NCBI RefSeq assembly: GCF_003605645.1
Contig: NZ_QVMU01000001.1
Coordinates: forward strand, 790,526-854,525
Direction of reading: 5' to 3'
From: Vibrio sinensis
GTDB lineage: Bacteria > Pseudomonadota > Gammaproteobacteria > Enterobacterales > Vibrionaceae
DNA length: 64,000 bases
Both the position numbers and the translations under genes were made by a program. Every line of letters starts with the position of its first letter. The stretch's first letter is position 1. Under the pieces are notes generated by a model. The model was not told the origin of the DNA. It made no database searches and was given only the letters and a program-made list of their open reading frames with translations. Shown here in pieces: positions 9,981 to 18,899 of the stretch.

Positions 9981-11276
9981 GTGAAAAATTATAAATTGGT
10001 GTATATGAAAGAAGATAAGATATTTCGTGTTATATGTATAGTCGATAAAGGAGTATATTCTCTAGATTATAATGAAGATTGGAGACCACAAGATAATAAT
10101 TATAATCGAGAAGATATAATTAATGGGGTAAGTTTTATAGGGTTTGAGTTTGATGATTTAGATGAAAATGATAAATATGTTAACTTATTAAGTTTTGAAA
10201 TTGCTAATTCAACATTAGATAATGTAAAGTATCAAAATAGATTCCCGTATGTTAGAAGATTTATACAAAAGTTTATAGATGGTAAGTCTTTTGCAATTCT
10301 TACGGCAAGATATGATGAGGATAGCCCTAGTTATGTCTATCCGTCTTATGGCATTGATGAGCCTAAACGGATAGTTGTGGAATCTATTTCTTTTCAGTCA
10401 TTTAGAAAGCCGAAATTTAATAATAGTAAAATTGCATTGCCATTTATAACAGATAATATTGTAAGTAACAAAAATGTTATTTGTCATAAGTATGAAGATG
10501 ATTTTCGTATCATTCCATATTCTGTCGGACAAGGCATGTGTTCATTATTACACAATGGAAAAATTGGATATCTTTTAGATGCAGGTGCTGGAAAGCCTGT
10601 ACTAAGGAAAGACTACATTAACTCAATTATAACAAATGATTTAATAAATGATATTAGTAAACTTGATGAAATATATTTGATTATATCACATTTGGATTCT
10701 GATCATTTTAGATTAATAAGATGGGATAGCAATATTTTAGGAAAGATTAAAGAAATATATATTCCTTTTGGTTTAAGTTGGTTGGATTCAAAAGAAAAGT
10801 CAATTAATAAAAAAGTGCGACCAATTAAAGAATTGATAGTTAAATCTAAAAATATGGCGCTGAATTGTTACCGGACTGAACATCCATTAGCGTCTGTAAA
10901 GAAGAATGATAATGAATTAATAACCTGTATTGAACTTAATGGTGAGAATATTTTATATCCAGGTGATTATGTGTACAGTAGTATTGGTAAAGACAATAAT
11001 AATAATGTTTCAATGCTGTCGAAAAATGATTATGAATTTATATGTGCACCTCACCACGGAGATAAAGAGAGTCAATATCTGATTCCATCTCCATCTAGTG
11101 ATTCTAGTGTGGTGTATTTTTCTGCTGGTAATCATATTCGCTGGAATCATCCCAATCCAGAATCTGTTTCAGAACATAAAAGTAAGGGTTTTAATACAAT
11201 TACGTTTAATAACAGTAGAGATATTAAACGCATAACGTCCTATCCAACATATAAAGCTAATAAAGCTATTAAATAG
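9981..11276 (+). CDS. Metallo-beta-lactamase-fold hydrolase, ComEC/Rec2-like
   Basis: 431 residues from a GTG start. An N-terminal ~170-residue region is unrecognised. Then come YSVGQGMCSLL and YLLDAG, the metal motif SHLDSDH (H237, D239, D241, H242), and APHHGD and NHIRWNHPNP downstream. This is the pattern of ComEC-type MBL domains, which cut nucleic acids or phosphodiesters with two metal ions. There is no signal peptide or membrane segment, so it is probably cytoplasmic. An alternative ATG lies at 10005. The gene is strikingly AT-rich and is bounded by GTTATATGCC at left and its reverse complement at 11288-11297, suggesting a former cassette. A role in defence is inferred only from neighbours. 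Confidence 0.7.
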   Translation: MKNYKLVYMKEDKIFRVICIVDKGVYSLDYNEDWRPQDNNYNREDIINGVSFIGFEFDDLDENDKYVNLLSFEIANSTLDNVKYQNRFPYVRRFIQKFIDGKSFAILTARYDEDSPSYVYPSYGIDEPKRIVVESISFQSFRKPKFNNSKIALPFITDNIVSNKNVICHKYEDDFRIIPYSVGQGMCSLLHNGKIGYLLDAGAGKPVLRKDYINSIITNDLINDISKLDEIYLIISHLDSDHFRLIRWDSNILGKIKEIYIPFGLSWLDSKEKSINKKVRPIKELIVKSKNMALNCYRTEHPLASVKKNDNELITCIELNGENILYPGDYVYSSIGKDNNNNVSMLSKNDYEFICAPHHGDKESQYLIPSPSSDSSVVYFSAGNHIRWNHPNPESVSEHKSKGFNTITFNNSRDIKRITSYPTYKANKAIK

Positions 11277-11287
11277 GATTTAAATGC

Positions 11288-11520
11288 GGCATATAACACA
11301 TATGAGCCCTTCTCCGGTCAATAGGCAATAGCCTTCTTTTGGCTGCGTCAGCAGCCAATGCTCTCGAACAACAAAGCCGTCTACTTCGTTTTTCCCAACC
11401 TGCAGTTATCCGAAGTTAACACTTTAGAGCAATAGACCTAACTGATTCCTGTCCAGAACTTTCATGGAGGCGCTTCTAGCTCAGAAGTGCCCCATTATTG
11501 GCTAGTCTTTTTACTCATTC
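11288..11520 (+). repeat. Boundary motif GGCATATAAC and intergenic repeat, copy B
   Basis: GGCATATAAC at 11288-11297 mirrors the motif before the MBL gene. From about 11335 the sequence matches copy A block by block (CAGCCAATGCTC, CAAAGCCGTCTACTTC, CAGTTATCCGA, TGTCCAGAAC, TGCCCCA). No gene is called between 11277 and 11668. Confidence 0.45.
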
Positions 11521-11587
11521 ACACCCTGTTCATGGGCTTTTGCCATACTAAAAGTTATTCATTCTTCTCATGCTGTTCGCTGTCAAT

Positions 11588-11607
11588 CCCCGTGATGTAT
11601 CACGGGG
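11588..11607. other. Perfect hairpin CCCCGTGAT/ATCACGGGG
   Basis: A 9-bp perfect stem with a two-base loop lies just past the 3' end of the minus-strand ABC ATPase gene. There is no T-run on either side, so it is not a classical intrinsic terminator, though it may stabilise or end the transcript. Confidence 0.4.
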
Positions 11608-11668
11608 TAAGTTCGGCATCGTTACAACGTTCTAATGACAGCTTTTTCAAGTTTTGCTGTAACAATCC

Positions 11669-13843
11669 CTATAGTTCACTGACAGTTCTGTATAAGCCGA
11701 CTAAATGGTGTACAGAAAGATCCATTAATGGTTCATACATAAACGAATTTATATGGATATTCTCTGGTGTCATCAAAATGACTTGCCCTAAAATACTCTT
11801 TATTTCTTTAATTTTGGCATCGGTAGAACCGCTAAATTCAGTAACATAACGATCATAAAGCACACCAGTTTGCACACCGCGAATAGGTGATTTATCAGAG
11901 ATCTTTGACCATAGAAACTCTTCCGCTTTAAGTCGAATACCAACAGATAATGCTACCTTATTTTCTAACCTGATTTCATCAATTACAGTCGTAGTACAGA
12001 GACTATCTGCAGTTTCATAAATAAAATCAATGACCAGCTTGTCTTTATCAATATCAGAGTTGAATGATGTGTTATTTATAGATGACGCTATTACTGTTTC
12101 TAGGTTCGAAAGACGTAGATCCCTAGTGTTGTCTTTAATATGTAAGAGCGACGTGAGCAACATGTAATCCTCAGAAGATGTACCTTCTTTGTACTCAATC
12201 AAATTTCTTACAAAAGGTATCATTGATACGATGATTGCTGGATTTCCTGAAAAGTTTCTTCGCCATACATCAAAAGGATTTGATACGTAGTTGTCCCCAC
12301 CATTTAACAAGGAAATAGATTTATCAGGCTCTTTTTGAGCTATGTATGACGTAAAACGCTTTGATCTCTCTGTTAAGACTCTGCTTTGAAATGTTCTATA
12401 AAAGTCGAAATTGTGTGTTAACACCAACATGCGAAATATCTCTTCCTCAGCTATTTCTTTAAGGTACTCAATAATTGCATATTTGTTTTTATAATCAAAT
12501 GAATCAGCAATATCATCTACGATTATAACCGTCCTTTGACCTCTAGACTGCCTAGCCTTGAACTCAAAAATCACGTAGAGAAGATACATCGCCCTTCTTT
12601 CGCCTATTGATAATACATCGAGCGATGTAAGCTGCCCCCTGTTAAACTGTACGTATTCGCCCTCTTCATTAACGAACTTAAAAACAATGTTAGGAGCTTT
12701 AGTTCCCAATATCGTATTGGTGTGATCTTCAATATCTAAAGAAAATGGTACGTGAAACCTTTCCTTAAAAGTATCTGCAGCTTCATACCATATGGTTTCT
12801 TCTAGTTTGGCTTCATTTTCTATACTTTCTAATTCTTCTTTGTTTGCATCAAATAAAGACAATAAGTTATCAAACTGCTCTTTCTTTTCTGAGTAATAGG
12901 TACACCACATTATCTTTTTAAAGAGAGCGATATCTGCCAGCTCAACGGCTAGATCAGGATGTTCTTCTAATATTGCTTGAAAGATTTTTACGGAAGCAAC
13001 ACCGTTCAACAGCTTCTGGTTAATATTGCGTAGCCGTTCGTCAGATAAAAGCTCTGTTTTTTCGACTTCGAATATTTCGTTAAACTCTTGATGACTGTCG
13101 ACCACCCCCTCTCTACCATTCAGAATAACTTTATGGTCAGCTTCAAAGAAGCTTTCTTTTTTTAGTGATGATGAGATTGTGCTAGCCTTTGAAGGGTTAA
13201 ATACCCCAACCTTAAACAAGGTTGAATTGGAAACTAACTCGTTATACCTACCAATATAGTCAGCGACGCTCTCTAAGACGTTTTCTTCATTAAGTAGTGC
13301 TATTACTTTTTCGTCAAATAACTGTTTGTACTGTAATGTTTTATAATCTTCATTTGCTAAGTTACTCGACTGCAACCACCTAACAGATTCAAAAATGTTC
13401 TCACATCCAACATCGCTGCAAAGTAATGACTCAATGTCATCTTTCTTTATTTTAGAAAGCTTGTTTAACTCAACTAACAAGGATTTTTTTGCATCGAAGA
13501 TTGACTTGTATAGTAAATCGTAACGTTGCTTTTTATCTGTATTTACTAGTAGCGTGGATAGGTTTTTTGCATCAAATGAAGGATTAAATGGTTCAATAAC
13601 TAAAATCTCATCTTGCTTGATTGGCTCTCCGTCAATCGTGACCTCATATGCAGGTTCTCGATTGTAAATTTTCTCTTCCGGTTCCTGCCCCTCAGAGAGT
13701 TTTGAAAACGTGTTAGACAAAGACGTCTTCATTATCCCATTTGGCGCATAAAGCAGGTTGGCACGAGCTCTAGTAAAATCAAACTCTTGAGACAAACTGC
13801 TAATGCCATAACAATTAGTCAAATTGACCATCAATTTATTCAC
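11669..13843 (-). CDS. RecF/RloC-like (AAA_13-type) ABC ATPase
   Basis: 724 residues. The N-terminal P-loop reads APNGIMKTS (33-41): the lysine is kept but the preceding glycine is Met. A long coiled, helical arm follows. The C-terminal lobe has an ABC signature LSIGERRA, Walker B TVIIVDDIADSFD and a switch histidine in LTHNFDFY. This is the head-arm-head order of SMC/RecF-like ATPases such as RloC, PrrC and OLD relatives, many of which are phage-defence proteins. No separate nuclease domain is recognised; the C-terminal ~200 residues are unassigned. The ATG at 13843 is taken. It is transcribed convergently with the MBL gene and divergently from the Mrr-STAND gene. Confidence 0.7.
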   Translation of the reverse strand: MNKLMVNLTNCYGISSLSQEFDFTRARANLLYAPNGIMKTSLSNTFSKLSEGQEPEEKIYNREPAYEVTIDGEPIKQDEILVIEPFNPSFDAKNLSTLLVNTDKKQRYDLLYKSIFDAKKSLLVELNKLSKIKKDDIESLLCSDVGCENIFESVRWLQSSNLANEDYKTLQYKQLFDEKVIALLNEENVLESVADYIGRYNELVSNSTLFKVGVFNPSKASTISSSLKKESFFEADHKVILNGREGVVDSHQEFNEIFEVEKTELLSDERLRNINQKLLNGVASVKIFQAILEEHPDLAVELADIALFKKIMWCTYYSEKKEQFDNLLSLFDANKEELESIENEAKLEETIWYEAADTFKERFHVPFSLDIEDHTNTILGTKAPNIVFKFVNEEGEYVQFNRGQLTSLDVLSIGERRAMYLLYVIFEFKARQSRGQRTVIIVDDIADSFDYKNKYAIIEYLKEIAEEEIFRMLVLTHNFDFYRTFQSRVLTERSKRFTSYIAQKEPDKSISLLNGGDNYVSNPFDVWRRNFSGNPAIIVSMIPFVRNLIEYKEGTSSEDYMLLTSLLHIKDNTRDLRLSNLETVIASSINNTSFNSDIDKDKLVIDFIYETADSLCTTTVIDEIRLENKVALSVGIRLKAEEFLWSKISDKSPIRGVQTGVLYDRYVTEFSGSTDAKIKEIKSILGQVILMTPENIHINSFMYEPLMDLSVHHLVGLYRTVSEL

Positions 13844-14139
13844 TGAATCATCCTCAAATTAAGCCATGCCTATAACTCTAAAATTCGCAAACACCAAACT
13901 TACATCACCATCATCTTACAACATATCATCCCATTTGTATGCGCTCTTTGGCACAGCTACATTTTACATATCTATGTCATCGACATCGGTGATATAAATA
14001 TATGTACAGAGCAGTTACAGTCGGCACTTTCCACCTTGAAAGTGCTCCATGTTGAGCTACACAGCAAGAAGCAAGACTGTCCCAGTAAGCTCGTGTTAAC
14101 ATCGAATCGTCAGTCTTACAGGCATGGAATAAACTAATC
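13844..14139. other. Divergent intergenic region with hairpins
   Basis: Contains a perfect inverted repeat GCACTTTC/GAAAGTGC at 14024-14045, and AAGACTG near 14071 paired with CAGTCTT near 14110, just before the ATG at 14140. Such structures could act as operators or leader hairpins. No gene is seen. Confidence 0.4.
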
Positions 14140-16419
14140 ATGAGTAACTTAGATAACTTATCACCTCTTGACTTCGAAGAATTGTGTCGAGATATTGCCT
14201 CACAAAAAATGGGACTCAGTTTCTCTGCATTTGGCCCTGGTCCTGATGGTGGGATTGATGGGCGTCATTCGACAGCGGAGGGTGATATTATTTTGCAGTG
14301 CAAGCACTACTCGAGCACACCCTTTTCGGGTTTAAAAAGAAGTGTGGAAAAAGAGAAAGATAAGTTAGATATACTAAAACCCAAACAATATCTGTTCTTT
14401 ACATCTCAATCACTTACTCCAAAGAAAAGCGCTCAATTGGAGCAAGTACTGTCCCCTCATGTTTTTAGTACCAACGATATCCTAGGCAAAGAAGATATTG
14501 AAGCTGCACTCCGAGATTTTCCTAATATAGAAAAGAAGCATATGAAGCTGTGGCTCTCAAGTACTGCTGTATTAGAACGAATTTTACTGTCTGGGCTTGA
14601 AGCCTATACTCATGCGACTAAGGAAGAAATTCTAGAAGAGTTGGCCGTTTATGTGCTTAACCCGAGCTTACATCAAGCAATTGAGCAACTAGAAAAGGAA
14701 AAAGTCCTTGTTATATCGGGCCAACCTGGTGTTGGGAAGACAACACTAGCAAAAATGGTTTCTTATCATTATCTAAAAGAAGATTGGCAATTTGTTTCAA
14801 TTAATTCTTTAGAAGATGGCTTTTCTAAGCTTAACAATGAGCAGAAAACAGTGTTTTTCTTTGATGATTTTTTAGGAAGAATTGAGTTAGATCGACAAAC
14901 GCTCCTTCAGAAAGACAATGCTCTATCACTTTTTGTAAAGAGGGTTGTTAGAGCTCCCAACGCGAGGTTCATCCTAACTACTCGTGCCCATATATTTGAA
15001 GAAGCAAAGTTGATCTCTGATCGTGTGGATAGTACGAAGTTTCATCTTGCTAAATACCTGTTAGATGTTGGTCAATATACACGGAAAGTTCGAGCAGAGA
15101 TTTTATTTAATCACTTATTTACTTCGACTTTGGAAGGGCAATACATAGAGTCCCTTATTGAAAGTGATTCACTAAGCGATATTATCGATCACCGAAACTA
15201 CAACCCTCGTGTGATAGCTTTTGTCTCCAGTGAGTTTAATCAAGACATTTCTCCCATTGATTACCCTAGCTATATATTGGATGCGTTAGATCATCCTGAA
15301 ATGATTTGGAGTAAACCTTTCAATTCTTTGAGTTCTAGCTCAAAACATTTACTAATAACACTGTTTTTTCAAAAGACCATTTTTGGGGTAAAGATAGAAG
15401 AACTAAGGAGTCAGTTTTCAAGGTTACATAGAAATGTTTGTGATTTTCATGGCCAACCTACATCTCTGGAAGACTTCAATTCATCACTTAGAAGTCTTGA
15501 ATCTGGATTTATTTCGATTTCAGGTGGTAGCGTTGATTTTGTTAACCCTTCAGTTCAAGACTTTTTAAAGTCATACCTTAACGATAAAGAGTTCTTAGGA
15601 CTTCTACCAACCGTGGCAATAAAAGCTATGTGGGCGAAAAATCTTTGGGAACATATGAAAACTGTTTTTAAAGAGCAAGAAGATTTGAAATATTGCGCTC
15701 ATAAGTTTTCTGACTTTGCCACAAAAATAGATAGTTCGCCAACTCAGTCAAAAACGCCGCACGCAAGTTTATTTGAACGATATACAATCCGTTTTACCGA
15801 CCTATCTTTGTCGGTAAGAGTTGAATTTTTGTTCGATTTATGGACTTACAGTAATTATACGCCTTTTCTTGATAAGGCATTAGAGTTGCTGGAGTCTTCT
15901 AACTTGGACATTGATGGAGGTAGAGATGGACGAGACTTACCAGAGCTTCATTGTTGGGTGTGTGAACATGTCGAAGAAAGCTCTTCAATATCAAATCGAC
16001 TATTAAGAGCAATAGAAGAAAAAATTCGAGAGATATTGAAACAAGGAGTTCATATTGAAGATTTGAATATGATAATTGATAGTGTGGATACCTACATACC
16101 TAACAAAAAAGAACTTGGTATCCAGAAACTTATCGATTATTGGGTGGATTTTGAGCTCTCTTGTACATCAGACTCCATCGCTCAGCTTGATTTAGAAAGC
16201 GAGTTGTCAGATCACATTGTGTTTTTAGAGGAATTATCTAAACTCACGAATCGTGATGTAGAAGACGCAAAGAATACGGTATATGACCGAATTAGTGAAT
16301 TAGATGAACATGAAGAGGCTTTTTCTGAATCAATATCTCCCCTCGCAAAGGAAAGTGAAAAAGGCGATATTTTCAGTGACGAAGATATCAAGAGTCTATT
16401 TGCCAATCTTCTGAAATAG
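14140..16419 (+). CDS. Mrr-type restriction endonuclease fused to STAND NTPase (nSTAND3-like)
   Basis: 759 residues. The first ~110 residues form an Mrr-like nuclease: DFEELCRDIA, GPDGGIDG (D36, D40) and ILQCKHY (Q53, K55). A P-loop GQPGVGKT lies at 194-201 and Walker B TVFFFDDFLGR at about 237-247. This FFDDFLG form is typical of the nSTAND3 group, to my knowledge. Residues ~330-759 are helical and end in an acidic tail. Mrr-STAND fusions occur in anti-phage Avs4-like systems, although those are longer; here the sensor part is short. It appears monocistronic, with the integron's distal end downstream. The defence role is inferred. Confidence 0.75.
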   Translation: MSNLDNLSPLDFEELCRDIASQKMGLSFSAFGPGPDGGIDGRHSTAEGDIILQCKHYSSTPFSGLKRSVEKEKDKLDILKPKQYLFFTSQSLTPKKSAQLEQVLSPHVFSTNDILGKEDIEAALRDFPNIEKKHMKLWLSSTAVLERILLSGLEAYTHATKEEILEELAVYVLNPSLHQAIEQLEKEKVLVISGQPGVGKTTLAKMVSYHYLKEDWQFVSINSLEDGFSKLNNEQKTVFFFDDFLGRIELDRQTLLQKDNALSLFVKRVVRAPNARFILTTRAHIFEEAKLISDRVDSTKFHLAKYLLDVGQYTRKVRAEILFNHLFTSTLEGQYIESLIESDSLSDIIDHRNYNPRVIAFVSSEFNQDISPIDYPSYILDALDHPEMIWSKPFNSLSSSSKHLLITLFFQKTIFGVKIEELRSQFSRLHRNVCDFHGQPTSLEDFNSSLRSLESGFISISGGSVDFVNPSVQDFLKSYLNDKEFLGLLPTVAIKAMWAKNLWEHMKTVFKEQEDLKYCAHKFSDFATKIDSSPTQSKTPHASLFERYTIRFTDLSLSVRVEFLFDLWTYSNYTPFLDKALELLESSNLDIDGGRDGRDLPELHCWVCEHVEESSSISNRLLRAIEEKIREILKQGVHIEDLNMIIDSVDTYIPNKKELGIQKLIDYWVDFELSCTSDSIAQLDLESELSDHIVFLEELSKLTNRDVEDAKNTVYDRISELDEHEEAFSESISPLAKESEKGDIFSDEDIKSLFANLLK

Positions 16420-16819
16420 GGTAAAGCTAGCCTTTAAAACCACCCTTACGCTCAATCCACTCTATCACTGCTGGATTCGTCAGGGGTGATAGTTAAGGTT
16501 TTGCTCTACTTCATCTAATCCGTTAAATGCTAATTTAGCAAAACCACTGACAAGCTTTTGTCCAACAATGAGCTAGCGATCATGGCTAGCTCAGTGTGAT
16601 CACCAAGCGATTCTGTCGCACTCAACACGATGAAAAACGTTAGCTATTAGCCTTTAGTTTACGAAACGAAATATTGTATGAGATTGAAATTATTGCATAA
16701 ATAAATGATATTAATCACTTATTGTGAATTTATTTCTGCCGTTCCCCTGAATGTTACCCCTCAACTCAAATTATCATAAAATAACAATTAAAATCAGATA
16801 GATAAGTCAATTTTCAAAA
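16420..16819. other. Junction between defence island and integron array
   Basis: No gene is seen. The stretch is AT-rich toward 16700-16800 and contains GAGCTAGCGATCATGGCTAGCTC near 16571, an imperfect palindrome. It lies where the complete left half of the last attC would be expected, so the array end has been lost or replaced. Confidence 0.4.
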
Positions 16820-16843
16820 TCCCTCTTAAACGCTTTGTTAGCC
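16820..16843 (-). repeat. Truncated attC (distal end of the array)
   Basis: On the cassette strand the sequence after the cysteine hydrolase stop reads GGCTAACAAAGCGTTTAAGAG, the R'' half of the VCR-type sites. Similarity then stops, so no R' half or recombinable core remains. Confidence 0.7.
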
Positions 16844-17377
16844 CTATGCCAAAAGGCTACCAACTTCAATTGCGTCTATCTTTACACCAAAACTCGAAAT
16901 ATTGGGCAATGTTGCATTATGATGCGCTCGAATTTGAGCGCCGGTAGCATGCGATTTATCGTGGGTTGTATGAGCGTCCGATATCAACGTAACCGAATAA
17001 CCTAACCCAGCAGCCCTGCGAACGGTCGTATCAACACAAAACTCAGACGCATAACCACAGACGATTACATTGTCGATTCCTAATTCTGTCAGAAGACTTT
17101 GAAGGTTTGTATTCAAAAACGAATCCGGAGTTGTCTTACGAACAAAATAATCGTTCACTTGTGTCACAAGCGCCGACTGCAACTTCCAACCATCGGAACC
17201 AAATTCGATCACAGAATTGAGCTGCTCATGCTGGATGAAAACAACTGGAACTGCCGTATTCCGAGCCCATTTGGTCACTTCATTAATCTTATCTAAGACT
17301 ACTTTAGACTCAAATGGTTGTGGTTCGGGATCGAATAAAATCGATTGAACATCGATAACAAGAACCGCAGATTTCAT
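16844..17377 (-). CDS. Cysteine hydrolase, isochorismatase family (integron cassette gene)
   Basis: 177 residues. AVLVIDVQ supplies the catalytic Asp, VRKTTPDSF the lysine region and GYASEFCVDTTVRRA the nucleophilic Cys, in the usual D-K-C order of isochorismatase/nicotinamidase-like hydrolases. The substrate cannot be told. It starts at ATG 17377 after AGAGGA, 17 bases from the previous cassette boundary. It is the last recognisable cassette and has a broken attC. Such hydrolases are frequent in Vibrio cassettes. Confidence 0.8.
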   Translation of the reverse strand: MKSAVLVIDVQSILFDPEPQPFESKVVLDKINEVTKWARNTAVPVVFIQHEQLNSVIEFGSDGWKLQSALVTQVNDYFVRKTTPDSFLNTNLQSLLTELGIDNVIVCGYASEFCVDTTVRRAAGLGYSVTLISDAHTTHDKSHATGAQIRAHHNATLPNISSFGVKIDAIEVGSLLA

Positions 17378-17393
17378 AATTATCCTCTTATAG

Positions 17394-17521
17394 GGCTAAC
17401 GCCGCGTTAAGTGGTGAACAACGCCTACCACCCTGCCTAAACCATTGTGACATAAACACTTAAACCAAAGAAAACTGGAAACGCCAAGCGTTGGGAATCC
17501 GTCTTAAACGCTTTGTTATGC
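17394..17521 (-). repeat. VCR-type attC site
   Basis: 128 bp from GGCTAAC (17394-17400) to GTTATGC (17515-17521), with inner GCCGCGTTAAGTGG and CCAAGCGTTGGGAAT arms shared with the other sites. It is the recombination site of the 17521-18084 cassette. Confidence 0.88.
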
Positions 17522-18084
17522 TACTTTTTTACCTTTACCACCGGACCAAAAAAACCTCTGTTCCAAGCACAAGTACAATTGGTTTTTATGGCTTCATTAG
17601 CCTCCTCAGAAACCGGAAACCTGTTACCATTGTTAGCTTCGCACCAAGGGCAATCTCTTTCATCTCCTGATGAGCGATAAATGACTTCAAAAAAACCAGC
17701 GTCCATGATTTTTTGGAGGCTTTCTAACCGATTAGCTTCAAAAGTTGCACGATAATAGACTCGTTTCAAGGCGCTTTTGGGGTCAGATAGCGTAATGCCT
17801 TTATCGGACAAAACGTCAACCAAATCAGTAGTTATTGCAAGTCGAGCGTTTATCCCAAGTTCCTTTTTTTGTTCCGTCGTTAATTTGACCCCTTGTTTAT
17901 TTAAGTCTATCTCATGCTTTAAATGACGAAGAACCGTGCTATAGCATGATTGCTTAAAATACCCCAAGTCTTCCAAGTGCCATAAAAACAAGTCGTTGAT
18001 GTTCTTAGGTTCGATTGAACGAAGAGACTTACTCTGGACACCTTTGTCTTCCTTACGGAAGAATTTTTTTATAAAACTGAACAA
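17521..18084 (-). CDS. Cassette protein with phage head-morphogenesis-like Cys motif
   Basis: 187 residues from a TTG start at 18084, preceded by GAGGA; there is no nearby ATG. The N-terminus is basic (IKKFFRKED), the middle helical. The C-terminus has RDCPWCEANNGNRFPV and NCTCAWNRGFF, a CPWC...CxC arrangement resembling the metal-binding end of Mu gpF-like minor head proteins. Whether this is a phage relic or an independent zinc module is open. The gene stop overlaps the attC by one base, as is common in cassettes. Confidence 0.6.
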   Translation of the reverse strand: MFSFIKKFFRKEDKGVQSKSLRSIEPKNINDLFLWHLEDLGYFKQSCYSTVLRHLKHEIDLNKQGVKLTTEQKKELGINARLAITTDLVDVLSDKGITLSDPKSALKRVYYRATFEANRLESLQKIMDAGFFEVIYRSSGDERDCPWCEANNGNRFPVSEEANEAIKTNCTCAWNRGFFGPVVKVKK

Positions 18085-18103
18085 GTTATTTAATCCTCAA
18101 GGA

Positions 18104-18231
18104 GCATAACGCCGCGTTAAGTAGTGAGCAACGCTCCCACCGAACCTAACCATACCACCTTAAACACAAAACCCAACGATGGAATGTAAAATGCCAAGCG
18201 TTGGGAATCTGTCTTAAACGCTTTGTTATGC
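18104..18231 (-). repeat. VCR-type attC site
   Basis: 128 bp bounded by GCATAAC (18104-18110) and GTTATGC (18225-18231), an exact complementary pair. It is the attC of the 18237-18821 cassette. Confidence 0.88.
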
Positions 18232-18236
18232 GTATT

Positions 18237-18821
18237 TTACTGAGAGTTAGAGTTATTTGATTGTGAAGACTGACCTGACTGTTGATTTGAAGAGCTTGCA
18301 CTCGAAGAGCTGCTTGAGCTTGATGGTCTCATTGCTGACGCTCCATTTATACTTTTCTTCTCAACATTACTAGAATTCTGCACCACCATTCTTACTTTGC
18401 TATCTGACATGCTAACGCTCTCCTTTTGGTAATGATCAACACCTGAAAATAAGCCTATTAAAAGCGTAAAAAGTATACCACAAACGAATGAAACAACTGA
18501 TGTTTTATCCAGTACTGTTAGCCACTTATCGTTTTCATTTGAACCAGCAACTATTGCTTCTAAGTGTACTGAGTTACGGGAAAAAACCATTAAAATAGCC
18601 ACAATACAGATCAGAAAAGAAATTACTGCGAGAGCATACATTAACGCAACAATTAAAGAGCTGACCCCTACCGTCGTGAGTAACGTGACTAATAAACCAA
18701 TACCAAAAGATGATAGCGTCAGAAGGTGTTTATCTTTTTCAAACCTAGTTGTATACCAAGCATTTAAGGTTTCAGTATAAAAAGCGACTTCTTTCTGTTG
18801 CTGTACTTCATTTTCATCCAT
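18237..18821 (-). CDS. Cassette membrane protein with Ser/Asn/Gln-rich tail
   Basis: 194 residues. Two hydrophobic pairs (about 36-80, with two close segments, and 105-127) predict about three membrane helices. The last ~40 residues are almost only Ser, Asn, Gln and Gly. No family is recognised. The ATG at 18821 is about 80 bases from the next attC, longer than its neighbours, leaving room for its own promoter. Confidence 0.65.
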   Translation of the reverse strand: MDENEVQQQKEVAFYTETLNAWYTTRFEKDKHLLTLSSFGIGLLVTLLTTVGVSSLIVALMYALAVISFLICIVAILMVFSRNSVHLEAIVAGSNENDKWLTVLDKTSVVSFVCGILFTLLIGLFSGVDHYQKESVSMSDSKVRMVVQNSSNVEKKSINGASAMRPSSSSSSSSASSSNQQSGQSSQSNNSNSQ

Positions 18822-18899
18822 AACTCGAAACCAAACACTGATAAAAGACGATAAATCATACCATTAGATACGACTTCATTGTAACTGGAGGCGCTATAC

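Noticed and set aside
11487..11849. 120-codon plus-strand frame
   Set aside because: Overlaps the 3' end of the well-supported minus-strand ATPase gene and has Cys/Ser-rich composition typical of antisense frames.
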